From: CAIYRG01 sp964494505
GTDB lineage: Bacteria; Pseudomonadota; Alphaproteobacteria; Micropepsales; Micropepsaceae
NCBI GenBank assembly: GCA_964494505.1
Contig: CAZBRO010000009.1
Span: 62,001 to 126,000, forward strand
Direction of reading: 5' to 3'
DNA length: 64,000 nt
The notes beneath the pieces are model-generated. The model was not told the DNA's origin and did not search any database. It saw only the letters and a list, made by a program, of their open reading frames with translations. Position 1 is the stretch's first letter; each line of letters starts with the position of its first letter. Below are positions 1 to 8,570 of the stretch, in pieces. A program made the translations under genes and the position numbers.

Positions 1-538
1 TGATGCCGACACCCTCGGGATCGGCTTCCTCGCCCGATTCCGCGAGGAAGACGATGTCGCGATCCAGATGCGCGCCGAGCCGTTTGGCGAGCAGCATCGT
101 CATGAGGTTCGCGGTGAGCTTGTCCTTGTCGTCGCTGGTGCCGCGGCCCCAGATGTAGCCGTCCTTCGCGACGGCGCCGAAGGGATCGACCGGCCATTTC
201 TCGCGCTGCACGCCGACCACGTCGGTATGGGCCATCAGCAGGATCGGACGCTTCTTGCCGTTGCCCTTAATGCGGGCGACCAGATTGGCGCGTGCAGGGT
301 TGAGCGCAAAGGTCTTGACGGGGATGTCTTCGGCCTCGAACACCGACTTCAGGTAATCGACCGCTTTCGTTTCGTTGCCCGGCGGAGAGCCGGTGTCGAT
401 CTGCACAAGGGCGCGGTAATGGCGAAGCGTCTCGGCCTGTTGGGCCGTCCAGTCCACAGCCGGAATCTCGGCCATGGCCGAAGATGCCATCATGGCGAGC
501 GCGGCAGATAGCGCCGCTGTTGGAAAGGACGTCCGCAT
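1..538 (-). CDS. M20-family metallopeptidase, C-terminal part beyond the window
   Basis: Minus-strand gene starting at ATG 538 and running off the left edge, so only about 179 N-terminal residues are visible. It opens with a signal peptide ending near SSAMA/E, so the enzyme is probably periplasmic. The M20 zinc signature is clear: an LLMAHTDVV segment (metal His, then Asp), GRGTSDDKD (bridging Asp) and ESGEEADPEG (catalytic Glu-Glu). M20 enzymes hydrolyse dipeptides or N-acyl amino acids with two zinc ions; the substrate cannot be read from this fragment. It lies downstream of glnA on the same strand but is separated from it by a strong hairpin, so it is probably transcribed independently. 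Confidence 0.85.
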   Translation of the reverse strand, partial: MRTSFPTAALSAALAMMASSAMAEIPAVDWTAQQAETLRHYRALVQIDTGSPPGNETKAVDYLKSVFEAEDIPVKTFALNPARANLVARIKGNGKKRPILLMAHTDVVGVQREKWPVDPFGAVAKDGYIWGRGTSDDKDKLTANLMTMLLAKRLGAHLDRDIVFLAESGEEADPEGVGI

Positions 539-571
539 GTGAGCGCTCCGTAAGAGTCTCCTTATAGCAGA

Positions 572-597
572 AAGGGCGCGGTTCGATCCGCGCCCTT
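572..597 (-). terminator. hairpin after glnA
   Basis: A perfect 10-bp GC-rich stem (572-581 with 588-597) around a six-base loop lies just past the glnA stop codon. There is no clear U-tract on the minus strand, so termination is likely but may not be purely intrinsic. It also separates glnA from the downstream peptidase gene. Confidence 0.6.
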
Positions 598-622
598 CCG
601 ACTTTTCCGACTTTCGCAGCCG

Positions 623-2032
623 TCAGACCGAATAATACATCTTGAACTCGACCGGATGCGGCGTGTGCTCGAAAGCATAGACCTCGGTCATCTTCAGCTC
701 GATATACGAATCGATGAAGTCGTCGCTGAACACGCCGCCCTTCTTCAGGAAGGCGCGGTCGGCATCGAGATGGCTGAGCGCGTCGCGCAACGACCCGCAC
801 ACCTGCGGCACGTCCTTCAGTTCTTCCGGCGGCAGCGCGTAGAGGTCCTTGTCCATCGGCTCGCCCGGATGGATCTTGTTTTCGATGCCGTCGATGCCGG
901 CCATCAGCATGGAAGCATAGGCGAGATACGGGTTCGCGCCCGGATCGGGGAAACGCACTTCCACGCGCTTGGCCTTCGGGCCCTGGCCGAACGGAATGCG
1001 GCAAGAAGCCGAACGGTTGCGCGCCGAATAGGCCAGCAGCACCGGGGCCTCGAAGCCCGGGATCAGCCGCTTGTACGAATTGGTCAGCGGGTTGGTGAAG
1101 GCGTTCAGCGCCTTGGCGTGTTTGATGATGCCGCCGATGTAATAGAGGCACATGTCGGACAGGTCGGCGTAGCCATTGCCGGCAAAGAGGGGCTTGCCCT
1201 CCTTCCAGATCGACTGGTGCACATGCATGCCCGAGCCATTGTCGCCATAGATGGGCTTCGGCATGAAGGTCGCCGTCTTGCCGTAGGACTGGGCGACCTG
1301 ATGGATCACGTATTTGTAGATCTGCATATTGTCGCCGCACTTGGTCAGCGTGTTGAACTTGAAGCCAAGTTCGTGCTGGGCGGTGGCGACTTCATGGTGA
1401 TGTTTTTCGGGCTTGATGCCCATGTCGCCCATGATGGCGAGCATTTCGGAGCGTATGTCCTGCGCGGAATCGACCGGCGGGACGGGGAAATAGCCGCCCT
1501 TGACCGCGGGCCGGTGGCCGAGATTGCCGCTTTCATATTCGGTGCCGGTGTTGTAGGCGCCTTCCACCGCGTCGATGAAGTAGAAGCCTTTGTTCATGCC
1601 GACGTCGAAGCGCACATCATCGAAGATGAAGAATTCCGCTTCCGGGCCGAAATAGGCCGTATCGCCGATGCCGGTGGATTGCAGATATTTCTCGGCGCCG
1701 AGCGAGATCGAACGCGGGCAGCGATTATAGGGCGCGCCCGTCAGCGGCTCGTGAATGTTGCAGTTGATCGCCAGCGTCGTCTGCGCGAAGAAAGGGTCGA
1801 TGACCGCCGTATCGGGATCGGGCATCAGGGTCATGTCGGATTCATTGATCGCCTTCCAGCCGGCGATGGACGAACCGTCGAACATCGTGCCTTGGCTGAA
1901 GAGATCCTCATCGATCATGGAAAGATCGAAGGTGACGTGCTGCCACTTCCCGCGCGGGTCGGTGAAGCGCAGGTCGACGAATTTGACTTCCTTGTCCTTG
2001 ATCATTTTCAGGACGGACTTAGCATCAGCCAT
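623..2032 (-). CDS. glnA: glutamine synthetase type I
   Basis: Full-length GS-I subunit of 469 residues, the same length as the enterobacterial enzyme. It makes glutamine from glutamate, ammonia and ATP as a cytosolic dodecamer. Visible landmarks are the FDGSS segment (51-55), the GPEAEFF metal-binding strand (129-135), the NGSGMH segment near 265-270 and the NRSASCRIP ATP/glutamate region (339-347). The adenylylation site is present as Tyr398 in KDLYALPP, so control by GlnE is expected. It follows glnB by about 50 bp on the same strand, the usual alphaproteobacterial glnBA operon, and probably shares the sigma-54 promoter upstream of glnB. Confidence 0.98.
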   Translation of the reverse strand: MADAKSVLKMIKDKEVKFVDLRFTDPRGKWQHVTFDLSMIDEDLFSQGTMFDGSSIAGWKAINESDMTLMPDPDTAVIDPFFAQTTLAINCNIHEPLTGAPYNRCPRSISLGAEKYLQSTGIGDTAYFGPEAEFFIFDDVRFDVGMNKGFYFIDAVEGAYNTGTEYESGNLGHRPAVKGGYFPVPPVDSAQDIRSEMLAIMGDMGIKPEKHHHEVATAQHELGFKFNTLTKCGDNMQIYKYVIHQVAQSYGKTATFMPKPIYGDNGSGMHVHQSIWKEGKPLFAGNGYADLSDMCLYYIGGIIKHAKALNAFTNPLTNSYKRLIPGFEAPVLLAYSARNRSASCRIPFGQGPKAKRVEVRFPDPGANPYLAYASMLMAGIDGIENKIHPGEPMDKDLYALPPEELKDVPQVCGSLRDALSHLDADRAFLKKGGVFSDDFIDSYIELKMTEVYAFEHTPHPVEFKMYYSV

Positions 2033-2083
2033 TGGTTGGTTCCTGTTTAAGATGCGGTTGAAACTGAAACGGAAACTTTCGTC

Positions 2084-2422
2084 TTAGATGGCGTCCACCC
2101 CTTTTTCGCCGGTCCGAATGCGGACCGCCTCTTCGACGTCGAGAACGAATATTTTGCCGTCACCGATACGGCCGGTGCGTGCGGCCTTCAAGATCGCCTC
2201 CACCGCGGGCTCGACCTGCTCGGGCATCAGAACGATCTCGATCTTCACCTTGGGCAGGAAGTCGACGACATACTCAGCCCCGCGGTAGAGCTCCGTGTGA
2301 CCTTTCTGGCGGCCAAACCCCTTGGCCTCGGTCACTGTGATCCCCTGGACGCCCACCTCGTGGAGAGCCTCCTTCACCTCGTCAAGCTTGAAGGGTTTGA
2401 TGATGGCTTCGACTTTTTTCAT
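2084..2422 (-). CDS. glnB: nitrogen regulatory protein PII
   Basis: 112-residue PII signal protein, exactly family length when started at ATG 2422 (MKKVEAIIKP). An upstream start giving 140 residues is possible but adds a non-conserved arginine-rich leader that overlaps the promoter. The T-loop (about 37-55) contains Tyr51, the uridylylation target of GlnD, and a TGRIGDGKIF nucleotide-binding segment follows near 83-92. PII trimers sense ATP/ADP and 2-oxoglutarate and control GlnE, NtrB and AmtB. It is the first gene of the glnBA operon, with a sigma-54 promoter about 50 bases upstream. Confidence 0.97.
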   Translation of the reverse strand: MKKVEAIIKPFKLDEVKEALHEVGVQGITVTEAKGFGRQKGHTELYRGAEYVVDFLPKVKIEIVLMPEQVEPAVEAILKAARTGRIGDGKIFVLDVEEAVRIRTGEKGVDAI

Positions 2423-2474
2423 GGGATGATTTCTTCCTCGGCCCCCGGGCCCCGGTTCCTGGAACCAAGCTCGT

Positions 2475-2490
2475 AGCAGGGCCCGTGCCA
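2475..2490 (-). promoter_or_regulatory. sigma-54 (RpoN) promoter of glnBA
   Basis: Read on the minus strand, this site is TGGCACGGGCCCTGCT. It matches the RpoN consensus TGGCACG-N4-TTGC with the -24 GG and -12 GC correctly spaced and one mismatch (C for the first T of TTGC). The predicted transcription start near 2464 leaves a leader of about 40 bases before glnB. Nitrogen control through NtrC is the family expectation. I could not identify a convincing NtrC palindrome upstream. Confidence 0.75.
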
Positions 2491-2653
2491 GTCCGGCAAT
2501 CGCCATTCAGCGCATGTTTTCAGCATTTTATGGGGTAAACAACCGAATTCCGGTAAAGATATGAACACATTTTGAGCAAGTTGCACAAATAGTAACCAAC
2601 AACACGGCCAGCCGATCCTGTTATCATGCGCGGGCATTTTGGAGATCGCTCCG

Positions 2654-3625
2654 ATGCGGCTCATTGCGGTGCTCGCCACAGCGCTGGTTCTCGTGGCCCA
2701 CACGGCCATTGTGTCGGCGGCCGAGCCTGCCGTGCCGGTCATGGGATTCGGCCTCGAACGGCTCCATTGGCGGATGACGCCGGAAGAGGTGCGGCGCGCG
2801 GCGCCTGTCTTTGACACGGCCGGCACCGATTTCTCCCGGCCCGATCCCGATACGGCGCTGCTTGAGGTGTCGCACTACGCCTATGAGGGGTGCAGCTTCG
2901 CACTGAGGCTCGGTTTCGTCAGGGACGAGCTGGATTCGATAAAAGTCCGCAAGGCATTCGGCTCGCGTTCCGAAATTACCGCAGCAGAACGCTTGGCTTT
3001 CGAGAGTTGCGCCCCCAGGATCGAGCGCGAATTGCTCAATCGCTACGGCGTTGCGTCAGGCAAGACCGATCCGCCGGAGCTGCGCTGGGATGGACCGCTG
3101 GGCGGCGCGGACTTCATGTGGATGCAGGCGAGCTCCGCCAATCCGAACATCGAATCCTACAGAACGGTTTTGGCCTTCTATCCGCCCGATGCCGACCCGA
3201 TCGCGCCCACACCCGTGCTCGGCCTCGATTTCCAGAGATTGCACTGGCGCATGCCGTCCGAAGAATTGCGCAAGGTCTTCCCTGTTCTACGCCCCTATCC
3301 GTCCGGCGACGAGACGCTGGCCAAGACCTATTCCTATAGCGGATGCGAATTTCGCCTGCGGTACAATTTCTATAAGGGCGGACTGAACGCGATCTGGCTG
3401 CAGAATCACGATTTGAAGTCGCAGTCCTGTGTGCAGCCGATCGAGCGCGAATTGGCTCAGGCACTCGGGCCGCAATCGGACGAGACGCTGAAACCCGGCG
3501 AGACCTTCCGCCACTGGACCGGGCGCATTCTCAGAACCAGCTACGCGCATTTCGACCATGGCTGGCTGGACGTGGAATTCGACTCGCCCCACAGCGAACT
3601 CATGGTAGAGATCGATCTCAGGTAA
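2654..3625 (+). CDS. secreted protein of unknown function with an internally duplicated domain
   Basis: 323 residues from ATG 2654, which has GGAG nine bases upstream; a TTG 15 bases earlier is less likely. The N-terminus is a signal peptide (MRLIAVLATALVLVAH, cleavage near VSAAE). The mature protein is two copies of one module. The first begins GFGLERLHWRM (about 31-41) and the second GLDFQRLHWRM (about 189-199). Each continues with an EE(V/L)R segment and a single cysteine in a YxGC(S/E)F motif. I do not recognise the family. It probably lies in the periplasm. The next gene starts 20 bp downstream, so the two may be co-transcribed. Confidence 0.75.
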   Translation: MRLIAVLATALVLVAHTAIVSAAEPAVPVMGFGLERLHWRMTPEEVRRAAPVFDTAGTDFSRPDPDTALLEVSHYAYEGCSFALRLGFVRDELDSIKVRKAFGSRSEITAAERLAFESCAPRIERELLNRYGVASGKTDPPELRWDGPLGGADFMWMQASSANPNIESYRTVLAFYPPDADPIAPTPVLGLDFQRLHWRMPSEELRKVFPVLRPYPSGDETLAKTYSYSGCEFRLRYNFYKGGLNAIWLQNHDLKSQSCVQPIERELAQALGPQSDETLKPGETFRHWTGRILRTSYAHFDHGWLDVEFDSPHSELMVEIDLR

Positions 3626-3645
3626 CATTCGTCAGCGATTTCGAG

Positions 3646-4827
3646 ATGACCAGCACGGACCGGCGCGCCCTCAATCCGGTCTTCGAGGGGCTCGGCACCA
3701 CCATCTTCACGGTGATGTCGGCGTTGGCGCTCGAGCATGGCGCCATCAATCTCGGCCAGGGCTTTCCGGACGAAGACGGCCCCATCGGCATTCGCGAAGC
3801 CGCGGCAAAGGCGCTCATCGAGGGCCCGAACCAATATCCGCCGATGCAGGGCGTACCCGCACTTCGCCGGGCGATCGCGAGCCACGCCAAGCGGTTCTAC
3901 GATCTCGATTTCGACCCCGAAACCGAAGTGCTGGTGGCATCGGGCGGCACCGAGGCCCTCACCGATTGCATCATGGGGCTGATCGCGCCGGGCGATGAGG
4001 CGATCCTGATCGAGCCTTGCTACGATTCCTATCCGCCGATCCTGGATGCGATGGGGGCCAAGACCAGAAGCCTTCGCCTGGCCGCGCCGGATTTCCGCCT
4101 GACCGAGGAGGCGCTGGCGGCCGTGTTCTCCGAACGCACCAAGCTCATCATGGTCAATTCGCCGCTCAACCCGATGGGGCGCGTGTTCGATTTGGGCGAG
4201 CTGGAGCTCTTGGCCTCATTCCTCAAACGCTACGACGCCTATGCCGTTTGCGACGAGGTGTACGAGCATCTGGTGTTCGACGGCCGCGCGCATATTCCGC
4301 TGATCTCGCTCCCCGGGATGCACGAACGCTGCGTGCGGGTCGGTTCGGCGGGGAAGATGTTTTCGCTCACCGGCTGGAAGATCGGCTGGATCGCGGGGCC
4401 TGCGCGGCTGGTGCAGGTGATCGCAAAGGCCCATCAGTTCAACACCTTCACGACGTCGCCCGCGCTGCAATTGGGTGTGGCCCACGGCCTGCTGCACGAG
4501 ATGGATTTCGCCCTTGAGAATACGCGCGCGCTTCAGGCTAAGCGCGATCTGATAGGGGCCGCGTTGCGTCAGGCCGGTTTCGGCGTGCGGGCGAGCGAAG
4601 GCACCTATTTCATCACCGCCTCGATCAAAGGGCTCACCAACGAACCCGATACCGAGTTCTGCAAACGCCTGACGCGCGAAGCCGGTGTGACGCCGATTCC
4701 CTTGTCCGTGTTCTATTCGACGGGCGGACCTGCCGGTATCGTGCGGTTCGCCTTCTGCAAGAAAGCGCCGGTGCTGGAGGAAGCAGGAAAAAGGCTGAAG
4801 GCGCATTTTTCCGCGGGAGTCCGATGA
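3646..4827 (+). CDS. PLP-dependent aminotransferase, class I/II
   Basis: 393 residues, fold-type I aminotransferase of the aspartate/kynurenine/methionine aminotransferase group. Visible features are an INLGQGFPD substrate strand (34-42), the NSPLNPMG loop (171-178) that binds PLP, Asp203 in CDEVYE against the pyridine nitrogen, and the Schiff-base lysine Lys237 in SAGKMFSLTGWKIGW. A C-terminal Arg in IVRFAFCK should hold the substrate carboxylate. The substrate is uncertain; methionine, kynurenine or glutamine aminotransferase are all plausible. The stop overlaps the next gene by four bases (ATGA), so the two are translationally coupled. Confidence 0.9.
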   Translation: MTSTDRRALNPVFEGLGTTIFTVMSALALEHGAINLGQGFPDEDGPIGIREAAAKALIEGPNQYPPMQGVPALRRAIASHAKRFYDLDFDPETEVLVASGGTEALTDCIMGLIAPGDEAILIEPCYDSYPPILDAMGAKTRSLRLAAPDFRLTEEALAAVFSERTKLIMVNSPLNPMGRVFDLGELELLASFLKRYDAYAVCDEVYEHLVFDGRAHIPLISLPGMHERCVRVGSAGKMFSLTGWKIGWIAGPARLVQVIAKAHQFNTFTTSPALQLGVAHGLLHEMDFALENTRALQAKRDLIGAALRQAGFGVRASEGTYFITASIKGLTNEPDTEFCKRLTREAGVTPIPLSVFYSTGGPAGIVRFAFCKKAPVLEEAGKRLKAHFSAGVR

Positions 4828-6338
4828 ACGAAATTCTCACCGTTGCGGAAATGGGTTCGGCCGACCGGCTCGCGGTAGAGGCGGGTGTGGCTTCGCTCAT
4901 TCTGATGGAGAAGGCGGGCGCTGCGGTCGCCGACGTGGTGGACCGGCTTTATCCGCTTGCCAAGATTCTCGTGCTGTGCGGACCGGGGAACAATGGCGGC
5001 GACGGCTTTTGTGCAGCGGCCAATCTGCGCCTGCGCGGGTATCAGGTGCAGGTCGCCGCTCTCGTCGCGCTGGACGGTCTGAAAGGCGACGCCGCGGACA
5101 TGGCCAAGCGCTGGCGAGGACCGTTCGCATCGCTGAACCAGCCGGCGTTCGGAGGGGCAACCCTGATCGTGGATGCGCTGTTCGGGGCCGGCTTGTCGCG
5201 CCCGCTGGACGGAGCGGCCGCCGACATCGTGCGCGCGGTCAACGGCAGCGGGATTCCGATTCTCGCGGTCGATGTGCCAAGCGGGTTGCATGGCGATCTC
5301 GCCCGCCCGCTCGAGGGAGCCGACGGGCTCTCTATTCATGCGACGCAGACGGTGACGTTCTTCCGCAAGAAGCCCGCGCATCTGCTGTATCCGGGGCGGG
5401 GGCTGTGCGGGGAGGTGACGCTCGCCGATATCGGAATTCCGGCCTCCGTCCTGACCGCGATCGGACCCAAGACATTCGAGAACGGGCGCGAGTTGTGGCG
5501 GGAGCGGTTCCCGACGCCGCAGGTGAGCGGCCATAAATACGATCGCGGCCATGCCGTGGTGGTGAGCGGGCCGATGCACGCGACCGGGGCGGCGCGGCTG
5601 GCCGCGCGGGGCGCGCTTCGTGCAGGCGCGGGGCTTGCGAGCGTGGCGAGCCCGCTCGATGCGGTGGCCGTGAACGCGGCGCACCTGACCGCCATCATGG
5701 TCAAGCCGTTCGACGGGGCCAAAGGTTTGAGCGCATTGCTCGGGGACAAACGCTTCAATGCGGTCGCCATCGGTCCCGGCTGCGGTGTCAATCCGTATAC
5801 GGAGGACCTCGTGGCGGCCGTGCTGGCGAGCGGAGCGGCGGCCGTGCTCGACGCCGACGCGCTGACGTCTTTTGCCGATGACCCGAACACGCTGTTCCGC
5901 CAATTGCATGCGCGCAGCGTACTCACCCCCCATGAAGGGGAATTCGCGAGGCTGTTTCCCAACCTGCTGGCGAACGCGGCGTCCCGGCTCGAGGCGGCGC
6001 GCGAGGCCGCGCGCACGGGTGGCTGCACCGTGTTGCTGAAAGGTCCCGACACGGTGGTGGCCGCTCCCGATGGCCGCGCCGTCATCAACGCGAATGCGCC
6101 GCCGTCCCTGGCAACGGCCGGCGCGGGCGACGTGCTCACCGGCATGATCGCGGGCCTGATGGCGCAGGGGATGGAGACGTTCGACGCGGCGTGCGCCGCC
6201 GTCTGGCTGCATGGCGATGCCGCCAACCGTTACGGGCTCGGGCTGATTGCCGAGGATATTCCCGAAATTCTCCCGGTTTGCCTGCGCGCTCTTGCGGGTC
6301 AGGACCGGCGCTCAGCCGAACGCAGAAGCGGCGATTAG
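4824..6338 (+). CDS. nnr: bifunctional NAD(P)H-hydrate epimerase / ADP-dependent dehydratase
   Basis: 504-residue fusion of the two NAD(P)HX repair enzymes. The N-terminal YjeF-N epimerase (about 1-210) shows the CGPGNNGGDGF nucleotide-binding motif and a DALFGAGLSRPL segment. The C-terminal ADP-dependent dehydratase (about 225-495) shows a KYDRGHAVVVSG opening, DADALTSF, LTPHEGEFARL and the catalytic NAPPSLATAGAGDVLTGMI segment. Together they restore damaged hydrated NADH/NADPH in the cytosol. The arrangement matches E. coli Nnr (YjeF). In some alphaproteobacteria the gene lies beside glnB; here it is 2.4 kb away. Confidence 0.95.
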   Translation: MNEILTVAEMGSADRLAVEAGVASLILMEKAGAAVADVVDRLYPLAKILVLCGPGNNGGDGFCAAANLRLRGYQVQVAALVALDGLKGDAADMAKRWRGPFASLNQPAFGGATLIVDALFGAGLSRPLDGAAADIVRAVNGSGIPILAVDVPSGLHGDLARPLEGADGLSIHATQTVTFFRKKPAHLLYPGRGLCGEVTLADIGIPASVLTAIGPKTFENGRELWRERFPTPQVSGHKYDRGHAVVVSGPMHATGAARLAARGALRAGAGLASVASPLDAVAVNAAHLTAIMVKPFDGAKGLSALLGDKRFNAVAIGPGCGVNPYTEDLVAAVLASGAAAVLDADALTSFADDPNTLFRQLHARSVLTPHEGEFARLFPNLLANAASRLEAAREAARTGGCTVLLKGPDTVVAAPDGRAVINANAPPSLATAGAGDVLTGMIAGLMAQGMETFDAACAAVWLHGDAANRYGLGLIAEDIPEILPVCLRALAGQDRRSAERRSGD

Positions 6339-6345
6339 ATACCGC

Positions 6346-7293
6346 GTGCGCCCCGTCGGATTCATCCTGTCAGATCCGGCGATGCCCCGCACCGTCTTCT
6401 ACGACCGCTTCTGCGACGCGGTGCGGCGCCATCCCGCGTTTCAGGAGGCCGGGGCGGAGCTTCTGATCCCGGCGGAAGAGACGGCCAACGAGACAAATTG
6501 GCCGCGCTATGGCAATCCCGACAGCGCCTATGTGCGCGGCGGCCGCTTCGATCTCATCCGGAACGACAGGTTTGCGCGGTATCTGGACCGGGTCGTGGCG
6601 TTCGCGCGCGAGCAGCCGGACAAGAACGTGCTGGTCCTCAACATGCATCCATTCCTGCGTCTGCCGATGAGGTTCCGGCCCCACGCCAACATCATCGTCG
6701 CGGATGGCTCGCTTGCGGGCTTCGAACGTGCGCTCAACCCGCGCACCATCTCGATGCCGGCGCTGCCGCTGGTGCGGGCGGCCGATGCGCAGACCCCGCG
6801 CACGGTGCTCGCATCGTTTCAGGGGGCGGCGTCGCACCCGGTGCGGCATGCGCTGCTGGGCCTGCATGACGGCAAGGATTTCGTAATCCGGTTGACCGAT
6901 CCCAAGGACTACGCGCGGCGCATCGATGCGGAGAACGGGGTTACCGACGCCGCTTATGAGGAATTGCTCGACCGTTCCGTGTTCGCCCTGGTACCGCGCG
7001 GGGATTCGCTGTTTTCCTACCGCCTGCTGGAGGCAATGGCGCGGGGCGCGATTCCAGTGATCCTGTCCGATGGTTGGGTGCTGCCCTTCGACCGCACGGT
7101 GGATTGGGCGTCGTGCTCGGTCCGAATGCATCAGGAAGCGGTGCCGCGGATTCCGGAAGTCTTGCGCGCGTTCACGCCGCAGGAAATCGCCGCGATGCAG
7201 GCAAACATGCGCGATGCCGATGCGCGCGTCTTTCAGGACATGGACCGCATCGTCCAGGCGCTGCTGTGGGAAGCCGAAATGTTGCGCGCGTAA
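6346..7293 (+). CDS. exostosin-like (GT47-type) glycosyltransferase
   Basis: About 315 residues if started at GTG 6346, eight bases after the nnr stop. A further upstream start would overlap nnr by 90 bases, and a later ATG at 6382 is possible. The C-terminal half matches the exostosin domain: FALVPRGDSLFSYRLLEAM near 212-230, then GAIPVILSDGWVLPF and a late FQDMDR helix. Exostosin-family enzymes transfer sugars to glycans or polysaccharides; acceptor and donor are unknown here. No transmembrane anchor is seen, so a cytosolic or peripheral enzyme acting on an envelope glycan precursor is likely. It is an orphan: no other glycan genes adjoin it. Confidence 0.8.
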   Translation: MRPVGFILSDPAMPRTVFYDRFCDAVRRHPAFQEAGAELLIPAEETANETNWPRYGNPDSAYVRGGRFDLIRNDRFARYLDRVVAFAREQPDKNVLVLNMHPFLRLPMRFRPHANIIVADGSLAGFERALNPRTISMPALPLVRAADAQTPRTVLASFQGAASHPVRHALLGLHDGKDFVIRLTDPKDYARRIDAENGVTDAAYEELLDRSVFALVPRGDSLFSYRLLEAMARGAIPVILSDGWVLPFDRTVDWASCSVRMHQEAVPRIPEVLRAFTPQEIAAMQANMRDADARVFQDMDRIVQALLWEAEMLRA

Positions 7294-7298
7294 CGCCC

Positions 7299-7345
7299 CC
7301 ACCGGGCGCGCTTACGCCCGTCGGCCTCCCCACAAGGGGAGGTGG
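7299..7345 (+). repeat. palindromic intergenic repeat
   Basis: Compact element closed by CCACC (7299) and GGTGG (7345) with two inner hairpins: GGGCG/CGCCC and CCTCCCC-ACAA-GGGGAGG. It lies between two convergent genes and may also act as a bidirectional terminator. Related elements occur near 37.1, 48.4, 48.8 and 63.5 kb in this window. Confidence 0.75.
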
Positions 7346-7346
7346 C

Positions 7347-8570
7347 CTACTTTACCTCGACGAGTGCGATGATGTTTTCGCCCGACTCCGCGATTGCGAG
7401 ATTGCCGTCTCGCGTCGGCATCATGTTGCGCACCGTGCCGCCGCCGGCCGGAATCTTCCACGTCTGGAATTTCTCCGACTTGGGATCAAACCGCACCAGC
7501 GTGTTGGGGCTCGCACCCGATTCGCTGTACCAGATGGCGTTGCCCGACGCGGTGATGCCATAGGGGGCGGAGTCCGGGCCCGCCGGCGACTTCCATTCCT
7601 TCGCTTTGCCCGTTTTCGGATCGTACATGCCGAGATAGCCGCGTGTGTAATCGCCGTACCACAGGACGTCGTCGCTGCCGATCGCGATGCGGCGGGGGCG
7701 CGTGTCCGAATTGGGCAGCGTATATTCGGTGATCTTCATGGTCTTGGGATCGATGCTGGCGAGCTTGTTGGCGCCGAACTCGCAGAAGAACGGCACGCCC
7801 TTCGAGCTGACAACGATTCCGTAAGGCGCGGCGAAGCGCGTGGGCACCGGCACGAGTTTGACCTCGCCGGTCTTGGGATCGAGGCGCCCGACCTGGTTCG
7901 CCCCTTGCGCGGTGAACCAGAGGATGCCGTCCTGGTCGAAGACGAGCGAATGGGGATCACGCGCGCTCGGCGTCTTGTACTGCGTCACCTGGCCGCTCTT
8001 GGGATCGAGCTTTCCGACATAGCCGGCGAAATTGCCTGTGAACCAGATGTTGCCGTCCTTGTCGCCCATCAGCCCGTGCGGTCCGGTGCCGGAGGGCAGC
8101 GTGTAATCCTTGACCTGGCCGGTCTTCGGATCGACGCGGCCGAGCACATTGCCGAGCTGGCCCGAATACCAGATCGAGCCATCGGCGGCGGCATAGGGAT
8201 CGTGCGGGAAGGCGCGCGTCGGCAGCTTGAATTCCTTGAAGTTGGCCTGAACCGAGCCAGAGATCGTCGCCACATTGGATTTCGCCCTCGGCGGAAAATT
8301 GGAGGCGAGATAATTCGTCACCACCGAAACCTGCTCGGGCTTCAGGGTCGCTCCCATCATGATCATGTTGTGGACGACGGTGTCCCATTCGTCGCGCGTG
8401 TGGCCGGCGCTGGTGATGCGCAAGACCTCATGACAGACGGTGCATTGGGTCTGCACGATCTGCTTGCCATTGCCGTCGGGAAGCTGGGCCTGCGCCCATG
8501 CGGGACTGGACGCGGGGACGATGGGGGCCAGAACCGCGGCGGCGGCCAATGCGAGCGACGTCGTCCTCAT
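7347..8570 (-). CDS. secreted monohaem cytochrome c fused to a virginiamycin B lyase-like propeller
   Basis: 407 residues from ATG 8570, with GGAGG just upstream. A signal peptide ends near AWA/QAQ. A short cytochrome c-like domain follows, with CTVCH at 43-47 and a possible distal Met near 72-75 (HNMIMMG). The remainder (about 110-407) is a Vgb-type beta-propeller built of repeated D-x-x-G-x-I/L-W-(F/Y) blades alternating with DPKTGxV strands. The propeller resembles streptogramin lyase, but such folds occur in many unrelated functions. A periplasmic haem protein is the safest description. It is a short relative of the four large proteins at 32.5-42.7 kb, without their regulatory-like N-terminal domain. 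Confidence 0.85.
   Translation of the reverse strand: MRTTSLALAAAAVLAPIVPASSPAWAQAQLPDGNGKQIVQTQCTVCHEVLRITSAGHTRDEWDTVVHNMIMMGATLKPEQVSVVTNYLASNFPPRAKSNVATISGSVQANFKEFKLPTRAFPHDPYAAADGSIWYSGQLGNVLGRVDPKTGQVKDYTLPSGTGPHGLMGDKDGNIWFTGNFAGYVGKLDPKSGQVTQYKTPSARDPHSLVFDQDGILWFTAQGANQVGRLDPKTGEVKLVPVPTRFAAPYGIVVSSKGVPFFCEFGANKLASIDPKTMKITEYTLPNSDTRPRRIAIGSDDVLWYGDYTRGYLGMYDPKTGKAKEWKSPAGPDSAPYGITASGNAIWYSESGASPNTLVRFDPKSEKFQTWKIPAGGGTVRNMMPTRDGNLAIAESGENIIALVEVK

Noticed and set aside
656..2050. 464-codon open frame opposite glnA
   Set aside because: It lies wholly antisense to a certain glnA and encodes a His/Arg/Ala-rich sequence with no family features. Such frames are common in GC-rich coding DNA. 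The same applies to the very long antisense frames opposite mfd (18717-21887) and opposite the propeller genes (32438-34909, 34954-37191, 40564-42687).
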